From Verrucosispora sioxanthis (GTDB taxonomy: Bacteria; Actinomycetota; Actinomycetes; Mycobacteriales; Micromonosporaceae), in the NCBI RefSeq assembly GCF_010560025.1, contig NZ_SAIY01000004.1, positions 124,001 through 188,000 of the forward strand: a stretch of 64,000 nt of DNA, in the 5' to 3' direction. The translations under genes and the position numbers were made by a program. The notes beneath the pieces were generated by a model that ran no database searches, had not been told where the DNA came from, and was given only the letters and a program-made list of their open reading frames with translations. Positions 28,820-37,064 of the stretch are shown here, piece after piece (the first letter of the stretch is position 1; the number at the start of each line of letters is the position of its first letter).

Positions 28820-30067
28820 ATGCTTGACAACGCCGTGGCGGTCACTCCCGCGCCGACCCCCCTGCTGCGAAGCCCGTCCTTCGTCCGGCTCTGGACCGGC
28901 ACGATGGCCTCCGGCGTGGCGACGTGGGCACTGCCGTTCATCCTCGGTCTGGCAGTCCTCGACCGGTCACTGACCGGCGTCGGGCTCGGAGTTCTCCTGG
29001 CCACGCGCACAGTGGGTTTTGTCGCCGCCATGCCGGTCGCCGGTGTGCTGGCCGACCGGTACTCCCGGAGGAAGACGGTGCTCTGGTCCGGGCTGACGGC
29101 CGCACTCGCCACGCCGGTGATGGCGATGAGTCTGGAGCGGTCGCTGTTGGTGGCCGCAGCCGCGGCGTTCGTAATGGGCGCTGGTCAGGGCGCGTGCCGC
29201 CCAGCTTTCCAGGCACTGACCGCCGAGGTGGTCGCCGAGCCACAGCGGCAACAGGCCAACGCCGCCATCACCCTCGCGGTCCGGGTCACCACCCTGGTGG
29301 CGCCGACGCTTACCGCGCTGCTGGCCGTAGCCGTCTCCACGCCGGTGCTGCTGTGGGGCGTCGGCGCCCTGTGGTTGGTGGCCGCTTTGGTTCCTCCCCC
29401 GGGGAACGATTCGCCTCCACCTTCGACCACCAGGCCGAACATTCTGGCCGACTTCGTCGACGGATTGCGCGAAGCCCGTAGGCATCCCTGGTTCGTTGCC
29501 GGCCTGGCCGCGTTGACTGCGGTGATCGCCACCGGGTACTCGGCCACCTTCGTGGTGTTGCCACTGGTCAGCCGGGACCGCTTCGGCAGCGAGGCCGTCC
29601 TGGCGGCCGCGATGACCACCTACACGATCGGCGCCCTCGTCGGTGCCATGATCATTGCGAGATGGCGGCCCCGGGCCCAGGGCTGGTCCGCGCTGGCCGG
29701 GCTTGCGCTCTATGGACTCGTGCCGCTGAGCCTGCTGCTGCCGGTGAACCCCGTAGTGATCTTCGCCGCGTATGTGCTCGCCGGCATTGGCATCGAGCTG
29801 TTCAATGTTCCCTGGTTCACCGCCACCCAGCGCGAGGTCGAGCCCGCCAAACTCGCCCGGGTGTCCTCACTCGATTTCTTGCTCTCCTACGGACTCGCAC
29901 CGGTCGGTCTTGCGCTCATCGCACCCGCGATCGACCAGTTTGGCGCGACCGTGGTTCTGGCCGTCTGCGCGGTGGTGTGCTTCGCCGCTCCAGCGGCGGC
30001 GGCGGTGGTTCCCTCGTCCCGAGGCTTCTCGGCGAGCCACGGCAAGTCGAACGCAAGACTGCAGTAA
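28820..30067 (+). CDS. MFS transporter
   Basis: The 415-aa protein has twelve predicted membrane helices and the MFS loop 2-3 motif GVLADRYSRRK (about 74-84). It lies 27 bases after the importer ATPase gene and is probably in the same transcript. In siderophore loci, MFS proteins of this size (EntS-like) usually export the apo-metallophore. Together with the ABC pair this gives two export candidates. Confidence 0.8.
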   Translation: MLDNAVAVTPAPTPLLRSPSFVRLWTGTMASGVATWALPFILGLAVLDRSLTGVGLGVLLATRTVGFVAAMPVAGVLADRYSRRKTVLWSGLTAALATPVMAMSLERSLLVAAAAAFVMGAGQGACRPAFQALTAEVVAEPQRQQANAAITLAVRVTTLVAPTLTALLAVAVSTPVLLWGVGALWLVAALVPPPGNDSPPPSTTRPNILADFVDGLREARRHPWFVAGLAALTAVIATGYSATFVVLPLVSRDRFGSEAVLAAAMTTYTIGALVGAMIIARWRPRAQGWSALAGLALYGLVPLSLLLPVNPVVIFAAYVLAGIGIELFNVPWFTATQREVEPAKLARVSSLDFLLSYGLAPVGLALIAPAIDQFGATVVLAVCAVVCFAAPAAAAVVPSSRGFSASHGKSNARLQ

Positions 30068-30171
30068 TCAATGGCCTCGTCGGGCGAGAGTGATCGAGGC
30101 CCGGTGCCGGCTACCGGCTCGTCGTCCCAAGACCTCCGCGTCACGGCCCCGCTTGCCGGGCGGTGTCCGGC

Positions 30172-30563
30172 TCAACAGTCGCGCAGCTCAGGAGACTGGT
30201 TGAGCAACTGGCCCCGTACGGAGACGAAGCGGCGGTAGGCGTCGGAGTCAACGGCGGAGAGCCGGAACGCCGCGACACGGTGGCAGTTCTGGAAGGCCAG
30301 TTTGACACCGAAGTGGTGCTCCAGGCTGGACCGGATGGCGTCGCTGGCCAGGGCGCGTAGGAGTTGGCCGCGTTCGGCCTCGCGCGGCGGTGGGACGACG
30401 TTGTCGGCGAAGTCGACGTCGGACGACTCCAGTCGGCCGCCACGCGGCTGACGACCTGCCAGGCGTACGGCAACGATTCACGGACGCAGGCCACGAACTC
30501 CTCATCATCGACAGGTCCCGATTCTGCGGCGCGCAACAGGCCCGGTGACACGGTGAGAGACAT
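30172..30563 (-). pseudogene. SCO5389-family protein, frameshifted
   Basis: ATG 30563 with AGGAG upstream opens a frame starting MSLTVSPGLLRAAESG that matches the SCO5389 family (about 130 aa, function unknown). After VSRVAAD, near 30430, the frame must move by one base to continue as DVDFADN, LLRALASDAI, LAFQNCHRVA and end at NQSPELRDC with TGA at 30172. A single missing base restores the whole protein. The reading frame as given runs on to 30141. It may be an assembly error. Confidence 0.75.
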
Positions 30564-30623
30564 ACTTCTCCTCACACACAGTAACGCCCACGATTGTCGT
30601 TGGCGTCGCGGCATGAGCACACC

Positions 30624-31281
30624 ATGTCACCGGCAATCGTGGAGGCGGCCCGGGCGCGGATTCACCGCGAATGGGCGGACCCGCGGATCCGCATCGAGGT
30701 CAAGCTCGTCGACATCGATGACGTCAACGTCCTGCGGGAGACGGCCGGTGGGCAGGCTGATCTTGTGTGGGCCTCGGCCATGGTGCACCACCTTGGTGAC
30801 CAGCAACGCGCCGTCGACGCCCTGGCCGCCCTGCTGGCTCGCGGCGGGCGGCTGGCGCTCGCCGAGGGTGGCCTCCCCGCCCGTCATCTGCCCTGGGACC
30901 TTGGCGTCGGCGAGCCCGGGCTGGAGTTGCGGCTGCACACCGCCGAGGACCGCTGGTTCGCCCGTATGCGCGCCGCGCTACCGGCAGCCGACCCATGCCG
31001 TACGGCTGGGACGAGGCTCTGCGCCGTGCCGGCCTGGATTCGGCACGACCGCGACCACCCTTTCCGAGTTGTCCCCGCCGCTTGCGCCGCCCCAGCGGCG
31101 CGCTGTCGTCAACGGCCTCGCCAGTCGCATCGGCCGGCTCCGCGACACCGGCCTGCTCACCCCCGGCGATCTGCACACCTGGGACCGGCTCCTCGATTCG
31201 GAAGATCCGGTCTGGCTCGGCAACCGCCGCGACGTGTTCCTTCTCGAGGCGCGCAGTGTCCATGTCGGCCGGCGCGGTTGA
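30624..31281 (+). pseudogene. Class I SAM methyltransferase remnant
   Basis: The remnant begins at the equivalent of the region after motif I (MSPAIVEAARARIHREW), so the SAM-binding glycine loop and everything before it are missing. The body (WASAMVHHLGDQQ, GGRLALAEGG) then shifts frame twice: near 30990 to give MPYGWDEALRRAG and near 31035 to give LSELSPPL and the end EARSVHVGRRG. Both shifts fit loss of one base. The 5' truncation makes this a true pseudogene even if the shifts were errors. Confidence 0.65.
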
Positions 31282-31287
31282 CCGGCG

Positions 31288-31719
31288 ATGACCGAGACCG
31301 CGCCCCCCGCCGACGCGTCGCTGCCGGCAATCGGGGTACGCACCACCCGGCAACGGCAGGCCATCCTCACCGCGCTGACCGGCCGGACCCACCCGATGAC
31401 CGCCCAGGCCGTGCACACCGCGCTGACCGGTGCCGGTCACCGGATCGGTCTCAGCACCGTGTACCGCGCGCTGCACCGGCTCGCCGAGGTCGGGCTGCTG
31501 CACTCGTTCGAGGTGGGCGGGGAACGCGCCTACCGGCGCTGCCCGGACACCACGCACCAACACCTGCTCTGCGACAAGTGCGGCCTGATCACCGAGTGCC
31601 CACCGCACCTGGTGGACGCCTGGCTCACCGAACTACGTGCGACAACCGGCTTCACTCCGCACGCCGACCGGATCGACCTGCACGGGCACTGCGCCGACTG
31701 CACCGCAGCGGCGCGGTAG
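31288..31719 (+). CDS. Fur-family metalloregulator
   Basis: The 143-aa protein has a winged-helix domain (about 15-90, TTRQRQAILTAL and LSTVYRALHRLAEVG) and a C-terminal metal domain with THQHLLCDKCG and a final HCADC, giving the two CxxC structural zinc pairs of Fur/Zur proteins. It starts 6 bases after the methyltransferase remnant. It is convergent with the second Fur-family gene. It could sense zinc or iron; the zinc context favours zinc. Confidence 0.83.
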   Translation: MTETAPPADASLPAIGVRTTRQRQAILTALTGRTHPMTAQAVHTALTGAGHRIGLSTVYRALHRLAEVGLLHSFEVGGERAYRRCPDTTHQHLLCDKCGLITECPPHLVDAWLTELRATTGFTPHADRIDLHGHCADCTAAAR

Positions 31720-31751
31720 ATCCCGTACCACGGCTTGCCCTGGGCGGGCAG

Positions 31752-32159
31752 TCACCGGGTGGTGCAGGCGGCGCAGGTGCCCATGATCTCCAGGGTGTGG
31801 TTGACGTCGGTGAACCCGTGCTGGTCGGCCGTGCGGCGGGCCCACGTCTCGACGGCGGGGCCGGTGATCTCGACGGTGCGGCCACAGTGCCGGCACACCA
31901 GATGGTGGTGGTGGGTGCGGCTGCACCGCCGGAACAGCTGCTCACCGGTGGGCAGGCGCAGGATGTCCACCTCACCCGCGTCGGCCAGAGCCTGCAGAGT
32001 GCGGTAGACGGTGGTGAGTCCCACCGCGGCTCCCCCCTCGCGGAGCTCCGCGTGCAGACGTTGCGCGCTGCGGAACTCGTCCGAGCGAGCGAGCAGCTCG
32101 ACCACCTCCGCCCGCTGTCGGGTGTTGCGGACGGCACCGGGGATCGGATTCGTTGTCAT
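31752..32159 (-). CDS. zur: Fur-family zinc regulator, Zur-like
   Basis: The 135-aa protein has a winged helix (about 10-80: TTVYRTLQALADAGEVD) and the sensor region RTHHHHLVCRHCGRTVEI with a C-terminal CAAC, as in actinobacterial Zur. Zn-loaded Zur represses uptake genes at boxes such as those at 36148 and 39206. ATG 32159 has a strong GGAGGAGGTGA ribosome site. Zur is preferred over other Fur-family functions because azt genes, the COG0523 GTPase and the bL32 paralogue lie downstream. Confidence 0.85.
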   Translation of the reverse strand: MTTNPIPGAVRNTRQRAEVVELLARSDEFRSAQRLHAELREGGAAVGLTTVYRTLQALADAGEVDILRLPTGEQLFRRCSRTHHHHLVCRHCGRTVEITGPAVETWARRTADQHGFTDVNHTLEIMGTCAACTTR

Positions 32160-32267
32160 CGACAGTCACCTCCTCCTTGCTCCGCCCGGTCCGGGTGTTC
32201 CGAGGATCGCGACGGTGATGCTAGCCGACAAGGTCACCGTGCCGGTCGAGGATCACACCGATGCAGG

Positions 32268-32579
32268 TCAGCGGAGCGGCAGGTCGGACTCTCGGATGAG
32301 GTCGACGACAGCCTGCCGGTGGTGTGGTGTCTCGATCGGCCCGATCAGCGCTGGCCGTCCGCCCGCCGCGCTACTGAGCAGGAGCAGCGCGGGCGCCCGA
32401 TGGCAGGCACCGAGGCAGCCCGCCCGGATCAGGACCGCGTTCCGGCTGGACCGCACCGCTTCACGGACGGCACCGACGTAATCCGCCGGAGCCTCCGACC
32501 CGCCCGCTCGGCGTAGTGCGTGGCAGCGATGGCCGTCGCAGTAGATGACGGTGACCCCGGCGTGCGCGTTGGCGCTCAT
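32268..32579 (-). CDS. Thioredoxin-like (2Fe-2S) ferredoxin-domain protein
   Basis: The 103-aa protein has four cysteines in the order C-x4-C (Cys14, Cys19) and C-x3-C (Cys55, Cys59, GCLGAC), the ligand pattern of the thioredoxin-like 2Fe-2S ferredoxins. ATG 32579 lies inside the 3' part of the methyltransferase frame. The role is unknown; related small ferredoxins are found in cobalamin and metal loci. Confidence 0.7.
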   Translation of the reverse strand: MSANAHAGVTVIYCDGHRCHALRRAGGSEAPADYVGAVREAVRSSRNAVLIRAGCLGACHRAPALLLLSSAAGGRPALIGPIETPHHRQAVVDLIRESDLPLR

Positions 32580-33306
32580 CGGCCGTCCAGCGGCGGCGGA
32601 AGGCCATCAGGGCGTGGTCCGCCCTCCGGTGCAGTACCGTCACGTCGGAGAAGCCGGCCCGCCAGGCGGTCTCCCGGTGCCAGTCGACCGGCGCGGCGAA
32701 CTCCGCGCAGACGAGACCGGCCAGGGCGGTTGCCCGCTCGCGCAGCAGCGGCGCCATCGCCGGTTCGCCGGCCAGCATCGTCCACCACGCGGTCCAGGGG
32801 TCTACGCCCGTGTCTGCCAGCGGCGGTGCCGTGGACGGAGCGTCCCGCATCACGTCACCGACGAGTAGCAGCCCGCCTGGCCGCAGCAGTTGCCGGGCCT
32901 CGGCGTACCAGTCGCGGACCCGGTCTTCGGGCAGATAGTGCACGGTCATCAGCGCCAGCACCACGTCGTACGGGCCACCGGCCGGGGCGAGCCACTGCGC
33001 GGTGCCGAGGTCAGCCCGGACGGTGCGCACGTGCGGCAACACGGTGGCGGTCAGCGCCAGCAGGACCGGGTCGACGTCCAGCACGGTGATGTGCGCGTCG
33101 GGCCACCGCCGCAGCACCGCCTCCGCGGTGGTGCCCGGCCCGCCGCCGACATCGAGCACCCGCTCCGGTCGCCGCCCGTGAGCCTTCTCGGCAGCGGCGA
33201 GGCCGGCGGCGAGAAGCTCGTCCCGACCCGGCTGGTAGTGCCGCATCACCGACTCCCAGTCCCGCCGCCACCGGGCCACGTCAGCGTGAGCGAGCATCGT
33301 CGCCAT
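32461..33306 (-). CDS. Class I SAM methyltransferase with read-through C-terminus
   Basis: The 281-aa frame has SAM motif I VLDVGGGPGTTAE (about 50-62), acidic LDVDPVLLAL, and GGLLLVGDVMRD. The natural end is expected near ADHALMAFRRRW (about residue 240). As given, the frame continues about 40 residues through the ferredoxin gene in another phase, with low-complexity Arg-rich sequence. One extra base near 32590 would give a stop overlapping the ferredoxin start (ATGA). The last part is therefore probably artefactual. Substrate unknown. Confidence 0.72.
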   Translation of the reverse strand: MATMLAHADVARWRRDWESVMRHYQPGRDELLAAGLAAAEKAHGRRPERVLDVGGGPGTTAEAVLRRWPDAHITVLDVDPVLLALTATVLPHVRTVRADLGTAQWLAPAGGPYDVVLALMTVHYLPEDRVRDWYAEARQLLRPGGLLLVGDVMRDAPSTAPPLADTGVDPWTAWWTMLAGEPAMAPLLRERATALAGLVCAEFAAPVDWHRETAWRAGFSDVTVLHRRADHALMAFRRRWTADERQRARRGHRHLLRRPSLPRTTPSGRVGGSGGLRRCRP

Positions 33307-33312
33307 GATTGA

Positions 33313-34545
33313 TCAGACCCGCACCGGCTCGACGTGGTCGTGCTCGTGCAGGTCGCCCATGTCCCACTCGGGGAACGGATCGGGCAGGGCCTGCCACGTC
33401 GGCTCCCCGGCGGCGACCTCCGGGTCGGTGAGCAGGCAGGCGGTCAGGGCGTCCCGCAGCCCGTCGCCGTCCAGACCGACGCCGATGAAGACCAGCTCCT
33501 GCTGGCGGTCACCGAACGTCGGATGCCAGCGGGACTCCAACTCGGTCCGTTCAACGGGATCCTCCGGCCACTGTCCCGACACCGCAACCGGGACGCCGGC
33601 CGGATCGCACCGCCCGGACGGACCTGCCTGTGACCAGAGAGCCACCGCGTCCGGCCGGCTGGCCAGCCAGAGGAACCCTTTCGAGCGCACCACACCGAAG
33701 GCGTCCAGGCCGCCGGCGAGCAACTCCCACAGGCGCTGCGGATGGAACGGCCGGTGGTCGCGGAACACGATGCTGGAGATGCCGTACTCCTCGGTCTCCG
33801 GCACGTGCTCACCGTTGAGTTCGGCCACCCAACCGGGCGCGGTCTCCGCTCGATCCAGGTCGAACCGACCGGTGTTCATGATCACCGCCGGTGACACCCG
33901 ACCGCGCACGGCACGGACCTGCCGGGCCGCCGGGTTGAGCCGGGTCAGCAGCGCCTCCACCACCGTCAGGTCCTCCGGGGCCACCAGATCGGTCTTGTTC
34001 ACCACCAGCACGTCGGCGAACTCGATCTGGTCGACCAACAGGTCGGCAATGCTCCGGTCGTCGCCCTCGTACGCGGCCAGGCCGCGCGCTTCCAGCGTCT
34101 CTCCCACGTCGATCCGGGCCAGCAGACCCGCCGCGTCGACCACGGTGACCGTGGTGTCGAGCCGAGCCAGATCGTCCAGGATCTGCCCGCCCTCCACCCC
34201 GAAGGCGAACGTGGCGGCCACCGGCATCGGCTCGGAGATCCCGCTGGACTCGATCAGCAGATAGTCGAACCGACCCAACCGCGCGAGGCGGGCCACCTCG
34301 TCGAACAGGTCGTCGCGCAGCGTGCAGCAGATGCAGCCGTTGGTCAGCTCGACCAGGCGTTCCTCGGTCCGTGACAGCGCCCCGCCGTCCCGGACCAGCG
34401 CGGCGTCAATGTTGATCTCACTCATGTCGTTGACGATCACCGCCACCCTCAGCCCGTCCCGGTTGGCCAGGACGTGGTTGAGCAGGCTGGTCTTGCCGGC
34501 ACCGAGAAACCCCGACAGGACCGTCACCGGCAGCCGCCCGGTCAC
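33313..34545 (-). CDS. COG0523-family GTPase metallochaperone (CobW/ZagA-like)
   Basis: The 410-aa protein has a P-loop [13 protein letters not shown], the metal-site motif CICC ([11 protein letters not shown]), ESSGISEP, and NKTDL, then a CobW C-terminal domain ending [12 protein letters not shown]0523 GTPases deliver zinc or another metal to client proteins; Zur-controlled members act in zinc shortage. GTG 34545 overlaps the bL32 stop (GTGA), so the two are translationally coupled. An earlier start is excluded because the upstream part is the bL32 gene in another frame. Confidence 0.87.
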   Translation of the reverse strand: MTGRLPVTVLSGFLGAGKTSLLNHVLANRDGLRVAVIVNDMSEINIDAALVRDGGALSRTEERLVELTNGCICCTLRDDLFDEVARLARLGRFDYLLIESSGISEPMPVAATFAFGVEGGQILDDLARLDTTVTVVDAAGLLARIDVGETLEARGLAAYEGDDRSIADLLVDQIEFADVLVVNKTDLVAPEDLTVVEALLTRLNPAARQVRAVRGRVSPAVIMNTGRFDLDRAETAPGWVAELNGEHVPETEEYGISSIVFRDHRPFHPQRLWELLAGGLDAFGVVRSKGFLWLASRPDAVALWSQAGPSGRCDPAGVPVAVSGQWPEDPVERTELESRWHPTFGDRQQELVFIGVGLDGDGLRDALTACLLTDPEVAAGEPTWQALPDPFPEWDMGDLHEHDHVEPVRV

Positions 34546-34721
34546 GGCTGTTCCACCACCTGACGCCCCTTGTACAGGCCGCAGTGCGTGCATGCCCGGT
34601 GCGGCACCACCATCTCCTTGCGCGGACAGGGGCAGGGGGTCAACTGCGGCACACTCGCCTTCCACTGCGCCCGCCGGTGACGCGTGTTGGACCGCGACAT
34701 CTTCCGCTTCGGAACGGCCAC
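34542..34721 (-). CDS. rpmF: Ribosomal protein bL32 paralogue
   Basis: The 59-aa protein has the bL32 N-terminus [20 protein letters not shown] and four cysteines (30, 32, 44, 47). The first pair is CxC instead of the usual CxxC, and the loop to PHRACTHCG is correspondingly shifted. Zur-controlled bL32 copies in streptomycetes usually lack the zinc cysteines, whereas this one keeps four. GTG 34721 has AAGGAG at good spacing. A TGAAAACGA half-site of the Zur type lies upstream (complement at about 34771-34779). It is coupled to the GTPase gene. Confidence 0.85.
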   Translation of the reverse strand: MAVPKRKMSRSNTRHRRAQWKASVPQLTPCPCPRKEMVVPHRACTHCGLYKGRQVVEQP

Positions 34722-34892
34722 AGGAACTCCTTCAGCTCGGGGTCACGGCACAGACTACCGGTATCGGTTTTCGTTTTCACAGGCTGCCTTGACCAGCTGT
34801 CGGCACAGCAGCTGCCACTGGAACACGTAAACAAATGCGCAACTAAGCATGTATCGTTGGCCCCGAGAGCGAGGCACGCAAAGGAGGGCGAC

Positions 34893-35345
34893 ATGAGCAC
34901 AGACACCATCCACCCCACCCATCCCGCCGGACACCAGCACACGCACGGCCCCGAGTGCGGGCACGTGGGCGTGCGGCATCTCGGGCACGTGGACTTCCTG
35001 CACGACGGGCACCTGCACCACGCCCACGACGGGCATTACGACGAGTGCAGCGTCGAGGGGCACAGCCCCGCCGAGGCACACGAACACCGGCACGCCGAAG
35101 GCTGCGGGCACGTGTCGTTCGCCCATGACGGCCACACCGACTACCTGCACGACGGGCACGTGCACCACGCCCACGACGGGCACTACGACGAGTGCGCGTC
35201 AAGCGAGCACGTGGTAGCCGAGGAGCACGACCACGTCCACGGAGACGGGTGCGGCCACTCCCCCGTGCTGCACGGCGACCACCTGGACTACGTGCACCAC
35301 GGTCACCGGCACGCCGCACACGGCGGCCATTACGACGAGCACTGA
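34893..35345 (+). CDS. Histidine-rich tandem-repeat protein
   Basis: The 150-aa acidic protein is almost entirely three imperfect repeats of about 48 residues. Each has a core such as HTDYLHDGHVHHAHDGHYDE preceded by GCGH (or ECGH); the third copy is shorter. Histidine makes up roughly a quarter of the residues, with Cys in the GCGH and DEC positions. There is no signal peptide or membrane helix, so it is cytosolic. ATG 34893 follows AAGGAG. The composition and its place beside bL32/COG0523 and azt genes suggest zinc storage or buffering, which is inference. No characterised family is recognised. Confidence 0.8.
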   Translation: MSTDTIHPTHPAGHQHTHGPECGHVGVRHLGHVDFLHDGHLHHAHDGHYDECSVEGHSPAEAHEHRHAEGCGHVSFAHDGHTDYLHDGHVHHAHDGHYDECASSEHVVAEEHDHVHGDGCGHSPVLHGDHLDYVHHGHRHAAHGGHYDEH

Positions 35346-35490
35346 ACCCGGTTTCGACCGGGCTCGTCCCGCCCCGGCCGGAAGCCGGCGTAACTCAGGC
35401 GCCAGTCCGGGCTGCGGCTGCTCCATCGCCACGACGCCAGGGACGGGCGGTGGACAGCCCGCCCGGGCGGCCCGGCACTCATGATCATTG

Positions 35491-36135
35491 CTACACAGGG
35501 GCGTCGGTGATGGTGTACTCCACCGCACCCGCGAGTCGCACCGTGCGATCGGCGAGGGCCGCGTCGGCGTCGTCGTGACTGGCGTAGACCACCGCCGCTC
35601 CGGCCCGGACCCGTTCGGCGAGCAGGTCGTGGACGCGTTGCCGGCTCGTCGCGTCGAGGGCGACCGTGGGCTCGTCCAGTACGTAGATGTCGGCGACCTG
35701 GACGAGCGCCTGGGCGATGAGGGTGCGCTGACGCTGCCCGCCGGACAGCTCACGCAACCGCCGCCGGGCCAGGTGGACGAGGTCGAGCCGCTCCATGATC
35801 GTGCTCACGGCGGCATGGTCGTCGCGATTCAGGCGTCGACGCGGCCGGAACCGACCGATCTGCACGCACTCCGCGACGGTCAGCGGGAGCGCATCGATGC
35901 CGCTGGTGCGCTGCGGGAGCAGCGCCAGCCGGCAGCCGGCCCGGCGCCGGACGCTGCCCTCAGCCGGCTCCTCGACGCCTGCCAGCAGGTGCAGCAGAGT
36001 GCTCTTGCCGGAACCGTTCGCGCCGGTCACGGCGACCGTGGTGGCAGCCTCCACGCGCAGGTTCACGTCTCGCAGCACCGGGATGCCGGCGTACCGGAAG
36101 GCCACGTGCTCGACGGTCAGGACCTCGGCGCCCAA
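35491..36135 (-). CDS. aztA: Zinc ABC transporter ATPase AztA
   Basis: The 214-aa ATPase has Walker A GANGSGKST, signature LSGGQRQR and Walker B YVLDEPTVALD, with the switch His in YASHDDAD. It energises the AztB permease encoded divergently. Start TTG 36135 has GGGGGAG just upstream. It shares the Zur-like operator at 36148-36162 with aztB. Confidence 0.82.
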   Translation of the reverse strand: MGAEVLTVEHVAFRYAGIPVLRDVNLRVEAATTVAVTGANGSGKSTLLHLLAGVEEPAEGSVRRRAGCRLALLPQRTSGIDALPLTVAECVQIGRFRPRRRLNRDDHAAVSTIMERLDLVHLARRRLRELSGGQRQRTLIAQALVQVADIYVLDEPTVALDATSRQRVHDLLAERVRAGAAVVYASHDDADAALADRTVRLAGAVEYTITDAPV

Positions 36136-36147
36136 CGCTCCCCCAAA

Positions 36148-36175
36148 TGATATCGATTATCAATTGCACTATAGT
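36148..36175. promoter_or_regulatory. Zur-like box and leaderless promoter between aztA and aztB
   Basis: TGATATCGATTATCA (36148-36162) is a near-perfect 7-1-7 palindrome agreeing at 11 of 15 positions with the streptomycete Zur consensus TGAAAATGATTTTCA. On the plus strand the -10 candidate TATAGT (36170-36175) ends 7 bases before GTG 36183, so the aztB mRNA should be leaderless and the box overlaps its -35 region. The same box lies next to the aztA start on the other strand, so both directions can be repressed together. Confidence 0.6.
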
Positions 36176-36182
36176 CGACCCG

Positions 36183-37064
36183 GTGATGGCGTCACTCCTC
36201 GAACCGTTCACCGTGTCCTTCGTCGTCCGCTCGCTGATCGGCGGCGTCCTACTGGCCGCGGTGTGCGCCCTGGTCGGCGTGTGGGTGATCGCCCGCGGCA
36301 TGACCTTTCTCGGCGAGGCCATGAGCCACGGCATGCTGCCCGGTGTCGCCATCGCATCGATCTTCGGCGGCAACCTCGTCGTCGGAGCCGCCGCCAGCGC
36401 GTTCGCCATGGCGGTCGGCGTCAACGCCCTGCGGCACAGCCGAGAGTTCGGGCGCGACACCAGCATCGGGCTGCTGTTCGTGGGGATGCTCTCGGTCGGG
36501 GTGATCGTCGTGTCGCACTCGCGGTCGTTCGCGACCGACCTGACCGCCTTCCTCTTCGGTGACGTGCTGGCCATCCGGTGGCCCGACCTACTGCTGCTCG
36601 CTGCCGCGGTCGCCGTCGTCGCGGTGGCCTCCGCCATCTGTTACCGACCGTTCCTGGCGCTCACCTTCGACCCGCGCAAGGCGCGGACCCTCAGCCTGCG
36701 CCCCGAGGTCGCCAACGCCGTCATGCTGGCCCTGCTCACCATCACGATGGCGGTCGCCTTCAGTGTCGTCGGCACACTGCTCGCCTTCGGGATGCTTATC
36801 GCACCCTCGGCGGCGGCAATGCTCGTGGCGCGCCGGCTGCCGGCGGTGATGCTCACCAGCTTCGGCATCGGCTCGGCCGCGACCGTGATCGGTCTGTGGA
36901 TCTCCTGGTACGCGGCGACCGCTGCCGGCGCCACGATCGCCGCCGTCGCGGTAGCGATGTTCTTCGGGATTCTCGGCGTGCGACGGGTCACGACCGCAGC
37001 GCGACGCCATCGGTCATCGGTCCCCACGCTCCCCCCCATCCCCGCACCGGAAGGATCTTCGTGA
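36183..37064 (+). CDS. aztB: Zinc ABC transporter permease AztB
   Basis: This protein of about 293 aa has eight to nine membrane helices and the ABC-3 family motif SHGMLPGVAIASIFGG (about 49-64 of this frame). ABC-3 permeases import zinc or manganese. GTG 36183 (or ATG 36186) is chosen over the earliest possible start at 36147 because the latter lies inside the operator. The stop overlaps the aztD start (GTGA). Confidence 0.85.
   Translation: MMASLLEPFTVSFVVRSLIGGVLLAAVCALVGVWVIARGMTFLGEAMSHGMLPGVAIASIFGGNLVVGAAASAFAMAVGVNALRHSREFGRDTSIGLLFVGMLSVGVIVVSHSRSFATDLTAFLFGDVLAIRWPDLLLLAAAVAVVAVASAICYRPFLALTFDPRKARTLSLRPEVANAVMLALLTITMAVAFSVVGTLLAFGMLIAPSAAAMLVARRLPAVMLTSFGIGSAATVIGLWISWYAATAAGATIAAVAVAMFFGILGVRRVTTAARRHRSSVPTLPPIPAPEGSS

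Noticed and set aside
34771-34779. A Zur box between rpmF and the His-rich gene
   Set aside because: Only one half-site (TGAAAACGA) matches; the other arm does not, so it is mentioned in the rpmF entry but not listed as an operator.
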